This document shows positions 1 through 6,897 of a stretch of 40,155 nucleotides of DNA, one piece after another. The position numbers and the translations under genes are program-made. Position 1 is the stretch's first letter. Each line of letters opens with the position of its first letter. Below the pieces are notes generated by a model. The model was not told where the DNA came from. It searched no databases and saw nothing but the letters and a program-made list of their open reading frames with translations. Source of the stretch: Candidatus Avelusimicrobium stercoris (GTDB lineage: Bacteria > Elusimicrobiota > Elusimicrobia > Elusimicrobiales > Elusimicrobiaceae); NCBI GenBank assembly GCA_002432025.1, contig DJFE01000019.1:1-40155 (forward strand), in the 5' to 3' direction.

Positions 1-107
1 ACTTAAAATATAAGTATTTTTAAAATTGTAATAATTTTTATTAGCAAAAACGAAGGTAAAATTGCGTAGCAACGCGAAAAGAATAATTCTAAAACACTTA
101 TAAAAAA

Positions 108-144
108 GCCTTTATTTTCTCTAAACCAAGGAGAAAATAAAGGC
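108..144 (-). terminator. Rho-independent terminator of the winged-helix gene
   Basis: A perfect 14-bp stem (108-121 with 131-144) with a 9-nt loop. On the minus strand it is followed by a run of six T. It lies about 45 bases past the stop codon of the gene ending at 191. Bases 1-107 hold nothing else I can identify. Confidence 0.85.
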
Positions 145-190
145 GGTTTATTCCTTATAAAATATATAAAAAGCAAAATTAGGTCCGTTT

Positions 191-904
191 TTACAATAAT
201 TCCTGGGCCAGTTTTTCAGCCAAAACAAAGGCCTTTGCAAACCCCTCATTAGTTAAACGGTAGGTGCGGGAACGTTTCGCCCCCTCACTTTCCAAGTGCC
301 CGTTGCGGATTTCCGGGGTTAAAATACGGTCAAGACGGCCTTCATCAAAGCCGGATTTCCGCATAGATTGGGACAAGTTCAAGGCGGAATAGGTAGGCTT
401 TTTTAATAAAACACGCGCCCCCGCCACCAGCAGAGACGCCGCCTCCGCGGCAGTTAAACGCATTTTGCGGCGCAAGACCACTATTTCCCCATCCTCTTTC
501 AGTAATTGTTCCCACAGCCGTACTGGGGCCGTTATTTCCGCGTTTCCTCTATTTTGTGGCATATTGGGGGTGGTATTACTGCTGCGCATAGCGGGCGGGA
601 TAGCAGATAGGGGCGGAATCGGTGTCGGTTGTGTTGTCTGGGGCTCCGTAAAAGCCTGCGTGGGCTTGGCACTAGGTACTGGCCGGGGTTGGAGGGCAGA
701 ACTCACCTCATCGGTAAGCGGATAGGTTGGGCGTTTGCGTGGCGCGGGCATAGCGGAAACTGGCGCAGTGGCCCCCTTTCCTATTAAGGCTAGGAAATAA
801 TTGCGCTGCTGCTCTATAAATTCCCGGCTTCCCTCGGCTTCAAACTCCTCTCCACCCGGAAAGCGGAAGCGTATTTTTAGGTTTTTTTCGGATTCGTCCG
901 TCAT
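191..904 (-). CDS. Putative winged-helix-like DNA-binding protein, function unknown
   Basis: I do not recognise a named family. From the ATG at 904 the protein is about 237 residues. It has an acidic N-terminal segment (IRFRFPGGEEFEAEGS), a Pro/Thr-rich linker over roughly residues 50-130, and a C-terminal 100 residues that look like a winged helix: a helical stretch with SMRKSGF, then RLDRIL, then a basic wing-like GAKRSRTYRLTNEGF. The start at 904 has GGTGGGGG just upstream; an in-frame ATG at 925 with GGTGGA upstream is an alternative. A strong promoter and repeated palindromes lie immediately upstream, so autoregulation is plausible. Its own terminator follows, so it appears monocistronic. 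The DNA-binding role is inferred from fold-like pattern only. Confidence 0.6.
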   Translation of the reverse strand: MTDESEKNLKIRFRFPGGEEFEAEGSREFIEQQRNYFLALIGKGATAPVSAMPAPRKRPTYPLTDEVSSALQPRPVPSAKPTQAFTEPQTTQPTPIPPLSAIPPAMRSSNTTPNMPQNRGNAEITAPVRLWEQLLKEDGEIVVLRRKMRLTAAEAASLLVAGARVLLKKPTYSALNLSQSMRKSGFDEGRLDRILTPEIRNGHLESEGAKRSRTYRLTNEGFAKAFVLAEKLAQELL

Positions 905-954
905 AGTTATCCCCCACCCTGCCATAAAGTTATCCACCGGAGTTATCCTCCAGA

Positions 955-1021
955 TATGACATATAATAAATAATTTGTTGACATATGTCAAGAGTTTTAT
1001 TTTTATGTCAATTATATGACA
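955..1021. promoter_or_regulatory. Cluster of TGACA half-sites (putative operators)
   Basis: Three elements share a TGACA/TGTCA half-site: TATGACATATA at 955-965, the perfect 14-bp palindrome TTGACATATGTCAA at 978-991, and TGTCA-N6-TGACA at 1006-1021. They bracket the -35 and -10 of the gene starting at 904. Binding by that gene's own product is an inference. Confidence 0.6.
963..991 (-). promoter_or_regulatory. Strong sigma70-type promoter of the winged-helix gene
   Basis: On the minus strand there is a consensus -35 TTGACA (986-991), a 17-nt spacer and a -10 TATTAT (963-968), placing the transcript start near 956. The -35 lies inside a perfect palindrome, so a repressor bound there would block polymerase. 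Confidence 0.75.
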
Positions 1022-1072
1022 AATCTTGTGTATAACCCCTATTCTACGACGAGAAAACAGGTAAAAACACAC

Positions 1073-1479
1073 ATTTAAAAGCCTGATTTTGCCTTTGTTT
1101 CCCCCAAAAATATCCTGTATTTTGTCTTTTTAAAATCTAAAAAATCTAATATATGTCTTGGACTTAACTTTTTTATAAACAGGTAAATTAAAAACAGCAG
1201 GTATTCTGCTTCTCTTTTTTGCAAAATAAGCCCCCCGTTTGCTTGGGTAAAAAAGACAAAAAATCACTTTAAAAAAATCAAAATCGCATAAAAAATTTCA
1301 GTGTGTCTGTTTTTAACAACAAAAAACGCCGTTTTAAAAAATCTTGCAAAAACAGGTTAAAAATTGTATTTTGGAAAATATAAAATAGAAAATAAAAATG
1401 TGATTTTTGCAAAATTACCAGTGAATTTAAAAAACTTAAAACTGCAAAATTGATATTAAATTTGCAAAAATAAAATAAT
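1073..1479. other. AT-rich intergenic region with repeated TGCAAAA
   Basis: This 400-base AT-rich stretch separates divergent genes. TGCAAAA occurs five times (1220, 1345, 1408, 1443, 1463) and ACAGGT(T)AAA-like strings occur about three times. A DnaA-box-like TTATACACA lies just outside on the minus strand (1027-1035). I see no credible coding region; the longest reading frame here is low complexity. Confidence 0.4.
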
Positions 1480-1830
1480 ATGAAAAAATGGTATGCGGAA
1501 GAATATTCCTTTGAAATTGAAGTAACCGGTTTTCTGCGCGGAAATAAAACGGAGCGGTACTGCCGCAACGGTGAAGAAATCGGCGATAAATATACTTGCA
1601 CCTATGGTTGCCCGGTCAATGCGGCCGGATTTGGCATTTGCTCCAAAATGATGATGTTGCTCTACCCGGTTATGGAAGCGGTGCGCAGCGGCGGCGATTT
1701 GGAAAATATCGGAGGCAGCAGCCCATACACCAAGGATATAGTTTGCCCGGACGGGTGCGTTATTTTCCGTTTGACGGCCAAAAAACTGGGAAATACAAAT
1801 TTCTTTAAAGGAAAATTTTTTGATAAATAG
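1480..1830 (+). CDS. TIGR04076 family protein
   Basis: A 116-residue cytoplasmic protein of unknown function. The pattern fits the small TIGR04076 family: an N-terminal strand region (FEIEVTGF), a glycine-rich turn, a Cys-containing centre (CTYGCP, GFGICSKMMMLLYPVM), then GGDLENIGG and a C-terminal VCPDGCVIFRLTAKKL. Proteins of this family are short, Cys-containing and uncharacterised. There is no clear Shine-Dalgarno before the ATG, and no terminator that I can see. It stands alone between two long noncoding spacers. Assignment is by recalled family pattern, not by a search. Confidence 0.65.
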   Translation: MKKWYAEEYSFEIEVTGFLRGNKTERYCRNGEEIGDKYTCTYGCPVNAAGFGICSKMMMLLYPVMEAVRSGGDLENIGGSSPYTKDIVCPDGCVIFRLTAKKLGNTNFFKGKFFDK

Positions 1831-2269
1831 AGTGTTGTTTCGGAAGTTTTGCCGGAAGTGGCACGGACGAGGACAAATTCCACAAGGGGGGCCCGCGTTT
1901 AACTAGGCCCCATAATGCCCAAATGCCAGAAATCCCCCCCACTGCTGGCCGTCGCCCCCTAATCAAATGAAAAAAAATCCCCAAGGCGTTAGCAAATAGC
2001 CTTCCCCCATAAATCACGGTGGCCCGTTCGGGCAGGGTAAAATAACCGAGGGTTCTGTTGGAATCGCGTTTCTTTTTTATGTAGTTTTCCCCCTTACTGG
2101 GAGGCCTTCAAATAACCGGGAGTATCCTCCAAGCCTGCGTTTTCTTTTATATATAGCCTCCCTCGCTGGGCGGCCTTCAAATAACCGGGCGTTTCAGCCA
2201 GCACATTTATCACACCTGGGCGGTCCTAAATCCCCCGCAAATATTCGCGCGCGCCCTCTCTTAAAATTC
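1831..2269. other. Noncoding spacer
   Basis: No convincing coding region. The right half carries the degenerate ~69-bp repeats listed separately. The final bases hold the -10 element of mutY. Confidence 0.5.
2036..2220. repeat. Degenerate tandem repeats of about 69 bp
   Basis: The 18-mer GGCCTTCAAATAACCGGG occurs at 2103-2120 and exactly again at 2172-2189, 69 bases apart. A weaker copy (AATAACCGAG) lies about 70 bases further left, and a partial copy (CTGGGCGGTCCTAAAT) lies at the right end. Between them a T-rich stretch plus CCC-T-CTGGG recurs. So about two and a half to three units are present. Confidence 0.65.
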
Positions 2270-2275
2270 TACAAT
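2270..2275 (+). promoter_or_regulatory. -10 element (TACAAT) of mutY, predicted leaderless start
   Basis: TACAAT ends exactly 6 nt before the mutY ATG, so transcription should begin at or next to the A of the start codon. There is no Shine-Dalgarno and no clear -35. Confidence 0.45.
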
Positions 2276-2281
2276 CTATAT

Positions 2282-3295
2282 ATGAGCACTTTTTCCGCAC
2301 TTTTGCTAACCTGGTACCAGCAAAATAAGCGTGATTTGCCTTGGCGGCACACGCGGGACCCGTATTTGATTTGGCTTTCCGAAATCATCTTACAGCAAAC
2401 CCGCGTGGCGCAGGGCCTTTCCTATTATATGCGCTTTGCGGAGCGCTTTCCAAACCCCGCCGCGCTGGCCGAAGCCGACGAGGACGAAGTACTGAAATAT
2501 TGGCAGGGATTGGGTTACTATTCCCGCGCGCGGAATTTGCACGCGGCCGCCAAAAGTATGCACGGTGTTTTCCCTACCACTTATGAGGGTGTTCGCGCGC
2601 TGAAAGGCGTGGGCGACTATACCGCCGCCGCGATTTGCTCGTTTGCCTACAAAATGCCCTATGCTGTATTGGACGGAAATGTCTATCGGGTGTTAGCGCG
2701 TATATTTGAAATACAGACGCCGATAGATTCTCCCGCGGGCAAGAAGGAGTTTTCCGCTCTGGCCCAAAAGTTGCTGGATAAAACCCACCCGGACGATTAC
2801 AACCAGGCTATAATGGATTTCGGCGCGACGGTTTGCACGCCCGCCTCCCCCCAATGCTTGCTTTGCCCGCTGGCGGAGCAATGCAAGGCGTACCAAAACG
2901 GGCAGGCGGAAAAATTCCCCGTAAAACAGCAAAAGACCAAAATTTCCGCGCGCTATTTCCACTATATATATGTAGAGCAGGGCAAAAATACTTGGCTGCA
3001 TAAGCGCGTGGCGGGCGACATTTGGCAAAATTTATATGAGCCCCCGCTGCTGGAAACCACCGCGGCGGCGGCCCCGCTGCCCAAGGCCGCTTGGCTCAAA
3101 AAGCCCCAGTTGCTGGCGGTCCCCGTCAAGCACATCCTTTCCCACCGTGTGATTTATGCGGATTTGTGGAAGGTTACGCTTTCCCCCGCGTTCCCGGTGC
3201 CGGAGGAATTTATCCGCGTGCCCGCCAAAGATGTAAAAAAATACGCGGTATCCCGCCTAGTACAAAAATTGCTGGAAAAAGCCGGTTTGTTGTAA
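2282..3295 (+). CDS. mutY: A/G-specific adenine DNA glycosylase MutY
   Basis: Removes adenine mispaired with 8-oxoguanine in base-excision repair. The 337-residue length is normal. The catalytic Glu34 sits in WLSEIILQQTRV. A helix-hairpin-helix is at LKGVGDYTA (107-115), the catalytic Asp131 is in LDGNVYR, and the 4Fe-4S cluster ligands are C185-x6-C192-x2-C195-x5-C201. The C-terminal ~120 residues form a Nudix-like 8-oxoG reading domain (around FHYIYVEQ, LSHRVIYADLW). The gene stands alone with no Shine-Dalgarno; its -10 element ends 6 nt from the ATG. All key residues are intact. Confidence 0.95.
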   Translation: MSTFSALLLTWYQQNKRDLPWRHTRDPYLIWLSEIILQQTRVAQGLSYYMRFAERFPNPAALAEADEDEVLKYWQGLGYYSRARNLHAAAKSMHGVFPTTYEGVRALKGVGDYTAAAICSFAYKMPYAVLDGNVYRVLARIFEIQTPIDSPAGKKEFSALAQKLLDKTHPDDYNQAIMDFGATVCTPASPQCLLCPLAEQCKAYQNGQAEKFPVKQQKTKISARYFHYIYVEQGKNTWLHKRVAGDIWQNLYEPPLLETTAAAAPLPKAAWLKKPQLLAVPVKHILSHRVIYADLWKVTLSPAFPVPEEFIRVPAKDVKKYAVSRLVQKLLEKAGLL

Positions 3296-3343
3296 TTTCT
3301 GTTGAAAAATTCCTGTTTGTTGGCTTGCCTACTTTAAAAGGGC

Positions 3344-3371
3344 TTGACTCGTTTTTTTTTTTTGATAAATT
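3344..3371 (+). promoter_or_regulatory. Poly-T spacer promoter of pilin gene 1
   Basis: A -35 TTGACT (3344-3349) is followed by CG, a run of 12 T (3352-3363) and GA, then a -10-like TAAATT (3366-3371), giving a 16-nt spacer. The homopolymer lies inside the spacer, so slippage would change the -35 to -10 distance. The same design recurs at 40117-40145. Confidence 0.5.
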
Positions 3372-3393
3372 TTGAGTTGTAGCAAAATTTATC
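3364..3393. repeat. Perfect inverted repeat overlapping the pilin 1 promoter
   Basis: GATAAATTTTG (3364-3374) and CAAAATTTATC (3383-3393) are perfect 11-bp complements with an 8-nt loop. It overlaps the -10 and the predicted transcript start, so it may be an operator or a 5' RNA hairpin. Confidence 0.6.
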
Positions 3394-3397
3394 AAAA

Positions 3398-4258
3398 ATG
3401 GTGGGTATAATGAAAAACGCGAATATGGGCCGATTAGGCCACTTATTAAGAGACTGGAATAAACAATTCTTTTCTTGGTCATCCCCGAGGAATTTAGTTG
3501 GGGATCTGCCGTTATGCAAGAGATTAACTAGGACTAACAACAGATTCCCGACTACGACGCTCGGGAATGACGACCACGGCAACAACGGATTCCCAAACCC
3601 TGAGGGCTGCCACTCGCTCGGGAATGATGACAACAACAACGGAGCCCGGAACACTCCACACGGGCAGACACTCCGGGATGACGGCAACAACCACGACGGA
3701 TTCCCGTGTGCTTCGCGTCAGCCCCTAGCGGGCCGCACAGGTTTTACCTTAATAGAACTGTTGGTTGTCGTGTTAATCATTGGTATATTGGCCTCGGTGG
3801 CGGTGCCACAATATACAAAAGCGGTATGGAAAGCACGTTTTAGTGAAGCGCTTGTTACCGTAAATTCTATGGAAAAAGCCTTGCAACTGTATGTATTGCA
3901 AAATGGTTATACCCAAGAATATAAAGAAATTTCCCCCGATGAAGTAGATATTGATGTTTTTAAAGGATTAAATAAAAACGGAGACTATTATTGTTCTAAA
4001 TATGTGTGTTACCGTTTGGAGCGGTATAGAGGAGCAGGGGGTTCTTCCAATGTGGCTTGGCGATTATGGATGTACAGAGATGTTTCACATACGGATCCTA
4101 TTGTAGAAGCCGGGGGCCTTTTACCTGAAACAACGTATAGCGATATGAAAGCAGGGGAGTGGTACCGTCTTTGTTATTATGAGGATGATCCTCTGGGCCA
4201 GAGTCTTTGTGCACAAACCGAACATTTGGGGTGGCAGGATATACAAAATGGATTCTAG
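3398..4258 (+). CDS. Type IV pilin-like protein with a repeat-derived 115-residue leader
   Basis: A pseudopilin or pilin of the type IV pilus/type II secretion class. The prepilin motif is TG|FTLIELLVVVLIIGIL, with cleavage expected after G115, mature F116 and Glu at mature position 5. It is followed by VAVPQYTKAV and a globular domain with several Cys. The mature part is about 170 residues. What is odd is the leader: 115 residues instead of the usual 5-25, rich in Asn/Asp/Gly/Pro, and encoded by four to five dispersed hairpin repeats (3477-3735). In-frame ATGs exist only at 3398, 3410 and 3425; no start lies close to the pilin motif. Either a repeat-expanded leader is made, or a non-ATG start such as CTG is used, or the gene is silent. 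A terminator follows at 4328. Confidence 0.7.
   Translation: MVGIMKNANMGRLGHLLRDWNKQFFSWSSPRNLVGDLPLCKRLTRTNNRFPTTTLGNDDHGNNGFPNPEGCHSLGNDDNNNGARNTPHGQTLRDDGNNHDGFPCASRQPLAGRTGFTLIELLVVVLIIGILASVAVPQYTKAVWKARFSEALVTVNSMEKALQLYVLQNGYTQEYKEISPDEVDIDVFKGLNKNGDYYCSKYVCYRLERYRGAGGSSNVAWRLWMYRDVSHTDPIVEAGGLLPETTYSDMKAGEWYRLCYYEDDPLGQSLCAQTEHLGWQDIQNGF
3477..3735. repeat. Array of dispersed hairpin repeats inside pilin gene 1
   Basis: Five units of one family lie here: a forward unit at 3477-3515 (GTCATCCCCGAG ... GGGGATCTGCCGTT), inverted units at 3533-3571, 3580-3631 and 3631-3682, and a truncated inverted unit at about 3684-3735. Each full unit has GTCAT, a C-rich arm, a variable loop, a complementary G-rich arm and ATCTGTTGTT. 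The array stays open in the pilin frame and stops right before the pilin motif. Confidence 0.75.
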
Positions 4259-4283
4259 TTATTTATCTAATATCCCAATAGGT

Positions 4284-4309
4284 AGATCCTGAAACAAGTT
4301 CAGGATGAC
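4284..4309 (-). repeat. Dispersed hairpin repeat, short copy
   Basis: On the minus strand this reads GTCATCCTGAACTTG then TTTCAGGATCT, with arms ATCCTGAA and TTCAGGAT. It is a short variant of the family found at 3477, 12414, 12526, 23819 and 23871. Confidence 0.6.
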
Positions 4310-4327
4310 TTTTATACTCTAAACCAA

Positions 4328-4352
4328 AAACCCGCCCTCTTCGGGCGGGTTT
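4328..4352. terminator. Bidirectional terminator between pilin 1 and the FadL-type gene
   Basis: Stem CCCGCCC/GGGCGGG (4331-4337 with 4343-4349), extended by A/T pairs, with a 5-nt loop. It has A residues on the left and T residues on the right, and lies between convergent genes. Confidence 0.8.
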
Positions 4353-4374
4353 GTTAACGGGTACAACAATACTG

Positions 4375-5595
4375 CTAGAATTTATAGCCAACGGTCAAGC
4401 CGTACATATCGCTTCTGCCGTCGGTGTATTTCATCGGTACGCTGCCAAATTGGGAATTGGAATTACCAGTCAAATTTTTGGCAAAAACGTGCGAGTAGGA
4501 CAAGTCCACGCTCCAAGTATCATTATGATAGCCCGCACCTACGCTGGCGATATGGCGGTCATCCACCGGAACGAGCGTATCCATAGCGTGTTCATTAATC
4601 GGAGACTTATCAAACACATAGCCCGCGCGGACGGCCCAATTTTGGTTCAGGTTATATTCCGCACCCAAGTTTAAGCGGTAGGTGTCTTTGTATTCTTTTT
4701 TATTGTGGATAGTGGGTGCCGTTTCATTATCTTTGTACTCAATAAGAATTTGGTCATATGCACTCCAAAAAGTGCCCACGATACCGGCTTCTAAAATTAA
4801 ATCTTCCGTCGGGCAGAAGGAAATACCAGCAGAAATACTGTCTGGCAAAGAAATAGATCCTTTGGCATCTCCGTTGTAAATGGTACCGGCTTCATATTTG
4901 GCATTAATACGGCCATTTAATGTTTGTTTCACTTTGGCCCGGTACATTGCACCCAAGGACCACTTTTCGGCCCACTCGGGGCGGTAGATAAAGGAGAAGT
5001 TTCCCCCCCAACTTACGCCCGAACCGCTGATTTCGTAGGCGGTGGCGTTGGCCGCGGCACCCGGCATAAGCGTAGAATTTTGGGTAAAACCAATGACCAT
5101 TGCTTCCAAGCCCATAGCCACGGAAAATTCGTCATTGGCTTTTACGGCAATCGTCGGCGTGAAGGAAAAGGTTTCCAATTTTACTTTGTAGGCTAATTGG
5201 CTTCCTGCCCACGTTTCCCAATTTTTATATTCCCCACCCAAACCATAGCGGGAAAATCCGCCTAAACCTACGGACACTTGGTCGCTCCATTTTTGGGTAA
5301 TGTAAAAATTGGGCAAATACCAAATATCTCTTTTAAGGCCGCGCTTTTGCCCGGCCACGGTGGTTTTGGCGTTAGCGGTTACGACGGTAAGCCCCAGTTG
5401 GGCTTGGGTGCCGTCCAGTTCGGTGATGAGCGCGGGGTTTACCGCCAAAGAGGCAGGCTCTGCCTTGTTGGCTACCGTGGCGCCACCCATTGCGGTACCG
5501 CGTGCGCTGTATTCATACAAACCAAATCCGGCTCCGTAAGAAAAATCGGCCAGCAGGACGGATAACATCAGTACGGCTGATAACTTTTTTAACAT
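4375..5595 (-). CDS. FadL/OmpP1/TodX-type outer-membrane transport protein
   Basis: A predicted outer-membrane beta-barrel for uptake of long-chain fatty acids or other hydrophobic compounds. It has a signal peptide (first ~21 residues, MLKKLSAVLMLSVLLADFSYG), then AGFGLYEYSARGTAMGGA, the plug-like N-terminus typical of FadL proteins, then LAVNPA. The remaining ~350 residues alternate strands and end in an aromatic residue (VGYKF), as expected for BAM-dependent assembly. The 406-residue length is normal. A good Shine-Dalgarno, AAGGAGATGT, precedes the ATG. It is monocistronic between two terminators. Substrate cannot be told from sequence. Confidence 0.82.
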   Translation of the reverse strand: MLKKLSAVLMLSVLLADFSYGAGFGLYEYSARGTAMGGATVANKAEPASLAVNPALITELDGTQAQLGLTVVTANAKTTVAGQKRGLKRDIWYLPNFYITQKWSDQVSVGLGGFSRYGLGGEYKNWETWAGSQLAYKVKLETFSFTPTIAVKANDEFSVAMGLEAMVIGFTQNSTLMPGAAANATAYEISGSGVSWGGNFSFIYRPEWAEKWSLGAMYRAKVKQTLNGRINAKYEAGTIYNGDAKGSISLPDSISAGISFCPTEDLILEAGIVGTFWSAYDQILIEYKDNETAPTIHNKKEYKDTYRLNLGAEYNLNQNWAVRAGYVFDKSPINEHAMDTLVPVDDRHIASVGAGYHNDTWSVDLSYSHVFAKNLTGNSNSQFGSVPMKYTDGRSDMYGLTVGYKF

Positions 5596-5637
5596 ACATC
5601 TCCTTGTTTTACGGGTTTCCCCGGGTTACACAAAAAA

Positions 5638-5663
5638 ACCCCGCCGGATAGTATCGGCGGGGT
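5638..5663 (-). terminator. Terminator of the TPR gene
   Basis: Stem ACCCCGCCG/CGGCGGGGT (5638-5646 with 5655-5663). On the minus strand it is followed by seven T. It lies directly downstream of the stop codon at 5675. Confidence 0.85.
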
Positions 5664-5674
5664 ATGCGGCAAAA

Positions 5675-6334
5675 CTATTTCTGCAATTCTTTAATTTTAT
5701 CCTTGGCTACGCTGCCAAAATAGGTTTTGGCGTAGTTTTCCACCAAGTGTTTGTAAGCCTCTAACGCTTCGTTTTTATTGCCGGCCAGTTCTTGGCTAAG
5801 AGCCAAGGTAAAATAGGCTTGTGGCAAGGCGAAACTCTTCGGGTTTTGCTGGATGAATTTCGTCATTTCTTCGGCAGAGGCCTTGTAATCTTTGGCGGCT
5901 TGCAGGCTGGAAGCCAACGAGAGCGAAGCCACTGTGTAAACGGTTTCGTTGGTAGAGCCCGTCAGCGGTTTATATACATCGGCCGCTTGGGCAAAGTTTT
6001 CGCTGGCGTAGAGCATATCGCCTTTAAAAAGTTGGGCGTACTCGGCGGCGTCCGAACCCGGAAAATCCGCATTAAGCGCGTCAATCTGTTTAAAGCCTTC
6101 CTCTTGGTTTCCGCCCAGCACCTGTACTTGCGCGGTATAATAAGCCGCCCAAGATTTTTCAGTTACGTTTTTAACGTGTGTGCTGTACGCATAACCGATA
6201 ACGGCGGCCAATACCAAAATTCCGAGGGCCGTCAAAACGCCCTTTTTGTTTTGTTTTAAAAAATCCAGGGCGGAAATAAGCGACGACAAAATAAAATCTT
6301 TTTCTTCAACCGGAGCAGTAATTTTTTTAGTCAT
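5675..6334 (-). CDS. Membrane-anchored TPR-like protein
   Basis: A 219-residue protein with a short cytoplasmic N-terminus, one transmembrane helix (about residues 36-55, VLTALGILVLAAVIGYAY) and a periplasmic helical repeat domain (LFKGDMLYASENFAQAADVY, LASSLQAAKDYKASAEEM, FTLALSQELAGNKNEALEAY). It resembles the tetratricopeptide-like family that includes YfgM, a Sec/chaperone-associated protein; this is a family-level guess. The start at 6334 was chosen over one at 6415 because TATAAT ends 6 nt before it and the upstream frame overlaps the dCMP deaminase. A terminator follows. Confidence 0.7.
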   Translation of the reverse strand: MTKKITAPVEEKDFILSSLISALDFLKQNKKGVLTALGILVLAAVIGYAYSTHVKNVTEKSWAAYYTAQVQVLGGNQEEGFKQIDALNADFPGSDAAEYAQLFKGDMLYASENFAQAADVYKPLTGSTNETVYTVASLSLASSLQAAKDYKASAEEMTKFIQQNPKSFALPQAYFTLALSQELAGNKNEALEAYKHLVENYAKTYFGSVAKDKIKELQK

Positions 6335-6340
6335 ATCTTT

Positions 6341-6346
6341 ATTATA
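6341..6346 (-). promoter_or_regulatory. -10 element (TATAAT) of the TPR gene, predicted leaderless start
   Basis: A consensus TATAAT on the minus strand ends 6 nt (AAAGAT) before the ATG at 6334. There is no Shine-Dalgarno. Confidence 0.5.
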
Positions 6347-6372
6347 GTAAATATCGGGCCGGAACCGAAAGC

Positions 6373-6888
6373 CTACGGATTGGCGGCGATATCCTCCTCT
6401 GTAAGTTGGCGGCACTCAATGCCGTTGCGCGACAGGAAATAAATGCCTTCCTGACTGCGGTCGTACTGGTTTTTATAGAACACCTTTTTAATGCCTGCGC
6501 TGACGATTACCTTGGCGCAATGCACGCACGGGGACCAAGTAACATATACCGAGGAGCCCTGCGTGGCAATGCCGTTTTTGGCGGCAAAAGAAATGGCGTT
6601 TTGCTCGGCGTGGAGTTCGTTTTCAATGGACCACTTGCCGTGCAAATCGTAGAAGGTGCGGCTGGCGACAAAATCAATAAAAGTAGGGAATTTGTCCCGG
6701 TAATGGGCTTCATAAACGGCGCGGAAGTTTTCTTCGCAGTGCCGCTGCCCGGTGGGAGTACCGTTAAACCCCATACTGATTACGCGGTTATCCTTCACCA
6801 ATACCGCGCCTACCTGCAAACGGCAGCAGGTGGACTGGTCGGCCACCAGTTCCGCCATTTTAATAAACAGCCGGTGTTTGTTCTTCAT
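6373..6888 (-). CDS. dCMP deaminase family protein (ComEB-like)
   Basis: Zinc-dependent deamination of dCMP to dUMP, feeding thymidylate synthesis. The 171-residue protein carries the catalytic motif H93-A-E95 and the zinc ligands P120-C121-x2-C124. The N-terminal strand and loop CRLQVGAVLVKDNRVISMGFNG is also typical. An insertion of about 35 residues before HAE (H50-C51, then EAHYRDKFPTFIDFV) is usual in dCMP deaminases, where it helps bind an extra zinc or effector. It starts only 9 bases after the DUF486 gene stop, so the two are probably cotranscribed. Related riboflavin deaminases are less likely, given the length. Confidence 0.85.
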   Translation of the reverse strand: MKNKHRLFIKMAELVADQSTCCRLQVGAVLVKDNRVISMGFNGTPTGQRHCEENFRAVYEAHYRDKFPTFIDFVASRTFYDLHGKWSIENELHAEQNAISFAAKNGIATQGSSVYVTWSPCVHCAKVIVSAGIKKVFYKNQYDRSQEGIYFLSRNGIECRQLTEEDIAANP

Positions 6889-6897
6889 AGGGCTATC

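Noticed and set aside
955..1469. Chromosomal replication origin
   Set aside because: Only one consensus DnaA box and none of the usual origin genes are present. The other TTATCC strings differ at key positions.
1278..1601. Minus-strand frame of 107 codons in the AT-rich spacer
   Set aside because: Phe/Leu/Asn-rich low complexity from AT-rich DNA, overlapping the TIGR04076 gene, with no ribosome-binding site.
3477..3735. CRISPR-like array
   Set aside because: The units are inverted hairpins of changing sequence and length, with no uniform direct repeats or spacers and no cas genes.
4351..4674. Plus-strand frame of 107 codons at the end of the FadL-type gene
   Set aside because: It starts inside the terminator and runs antisense to a well-supported barrel protein.
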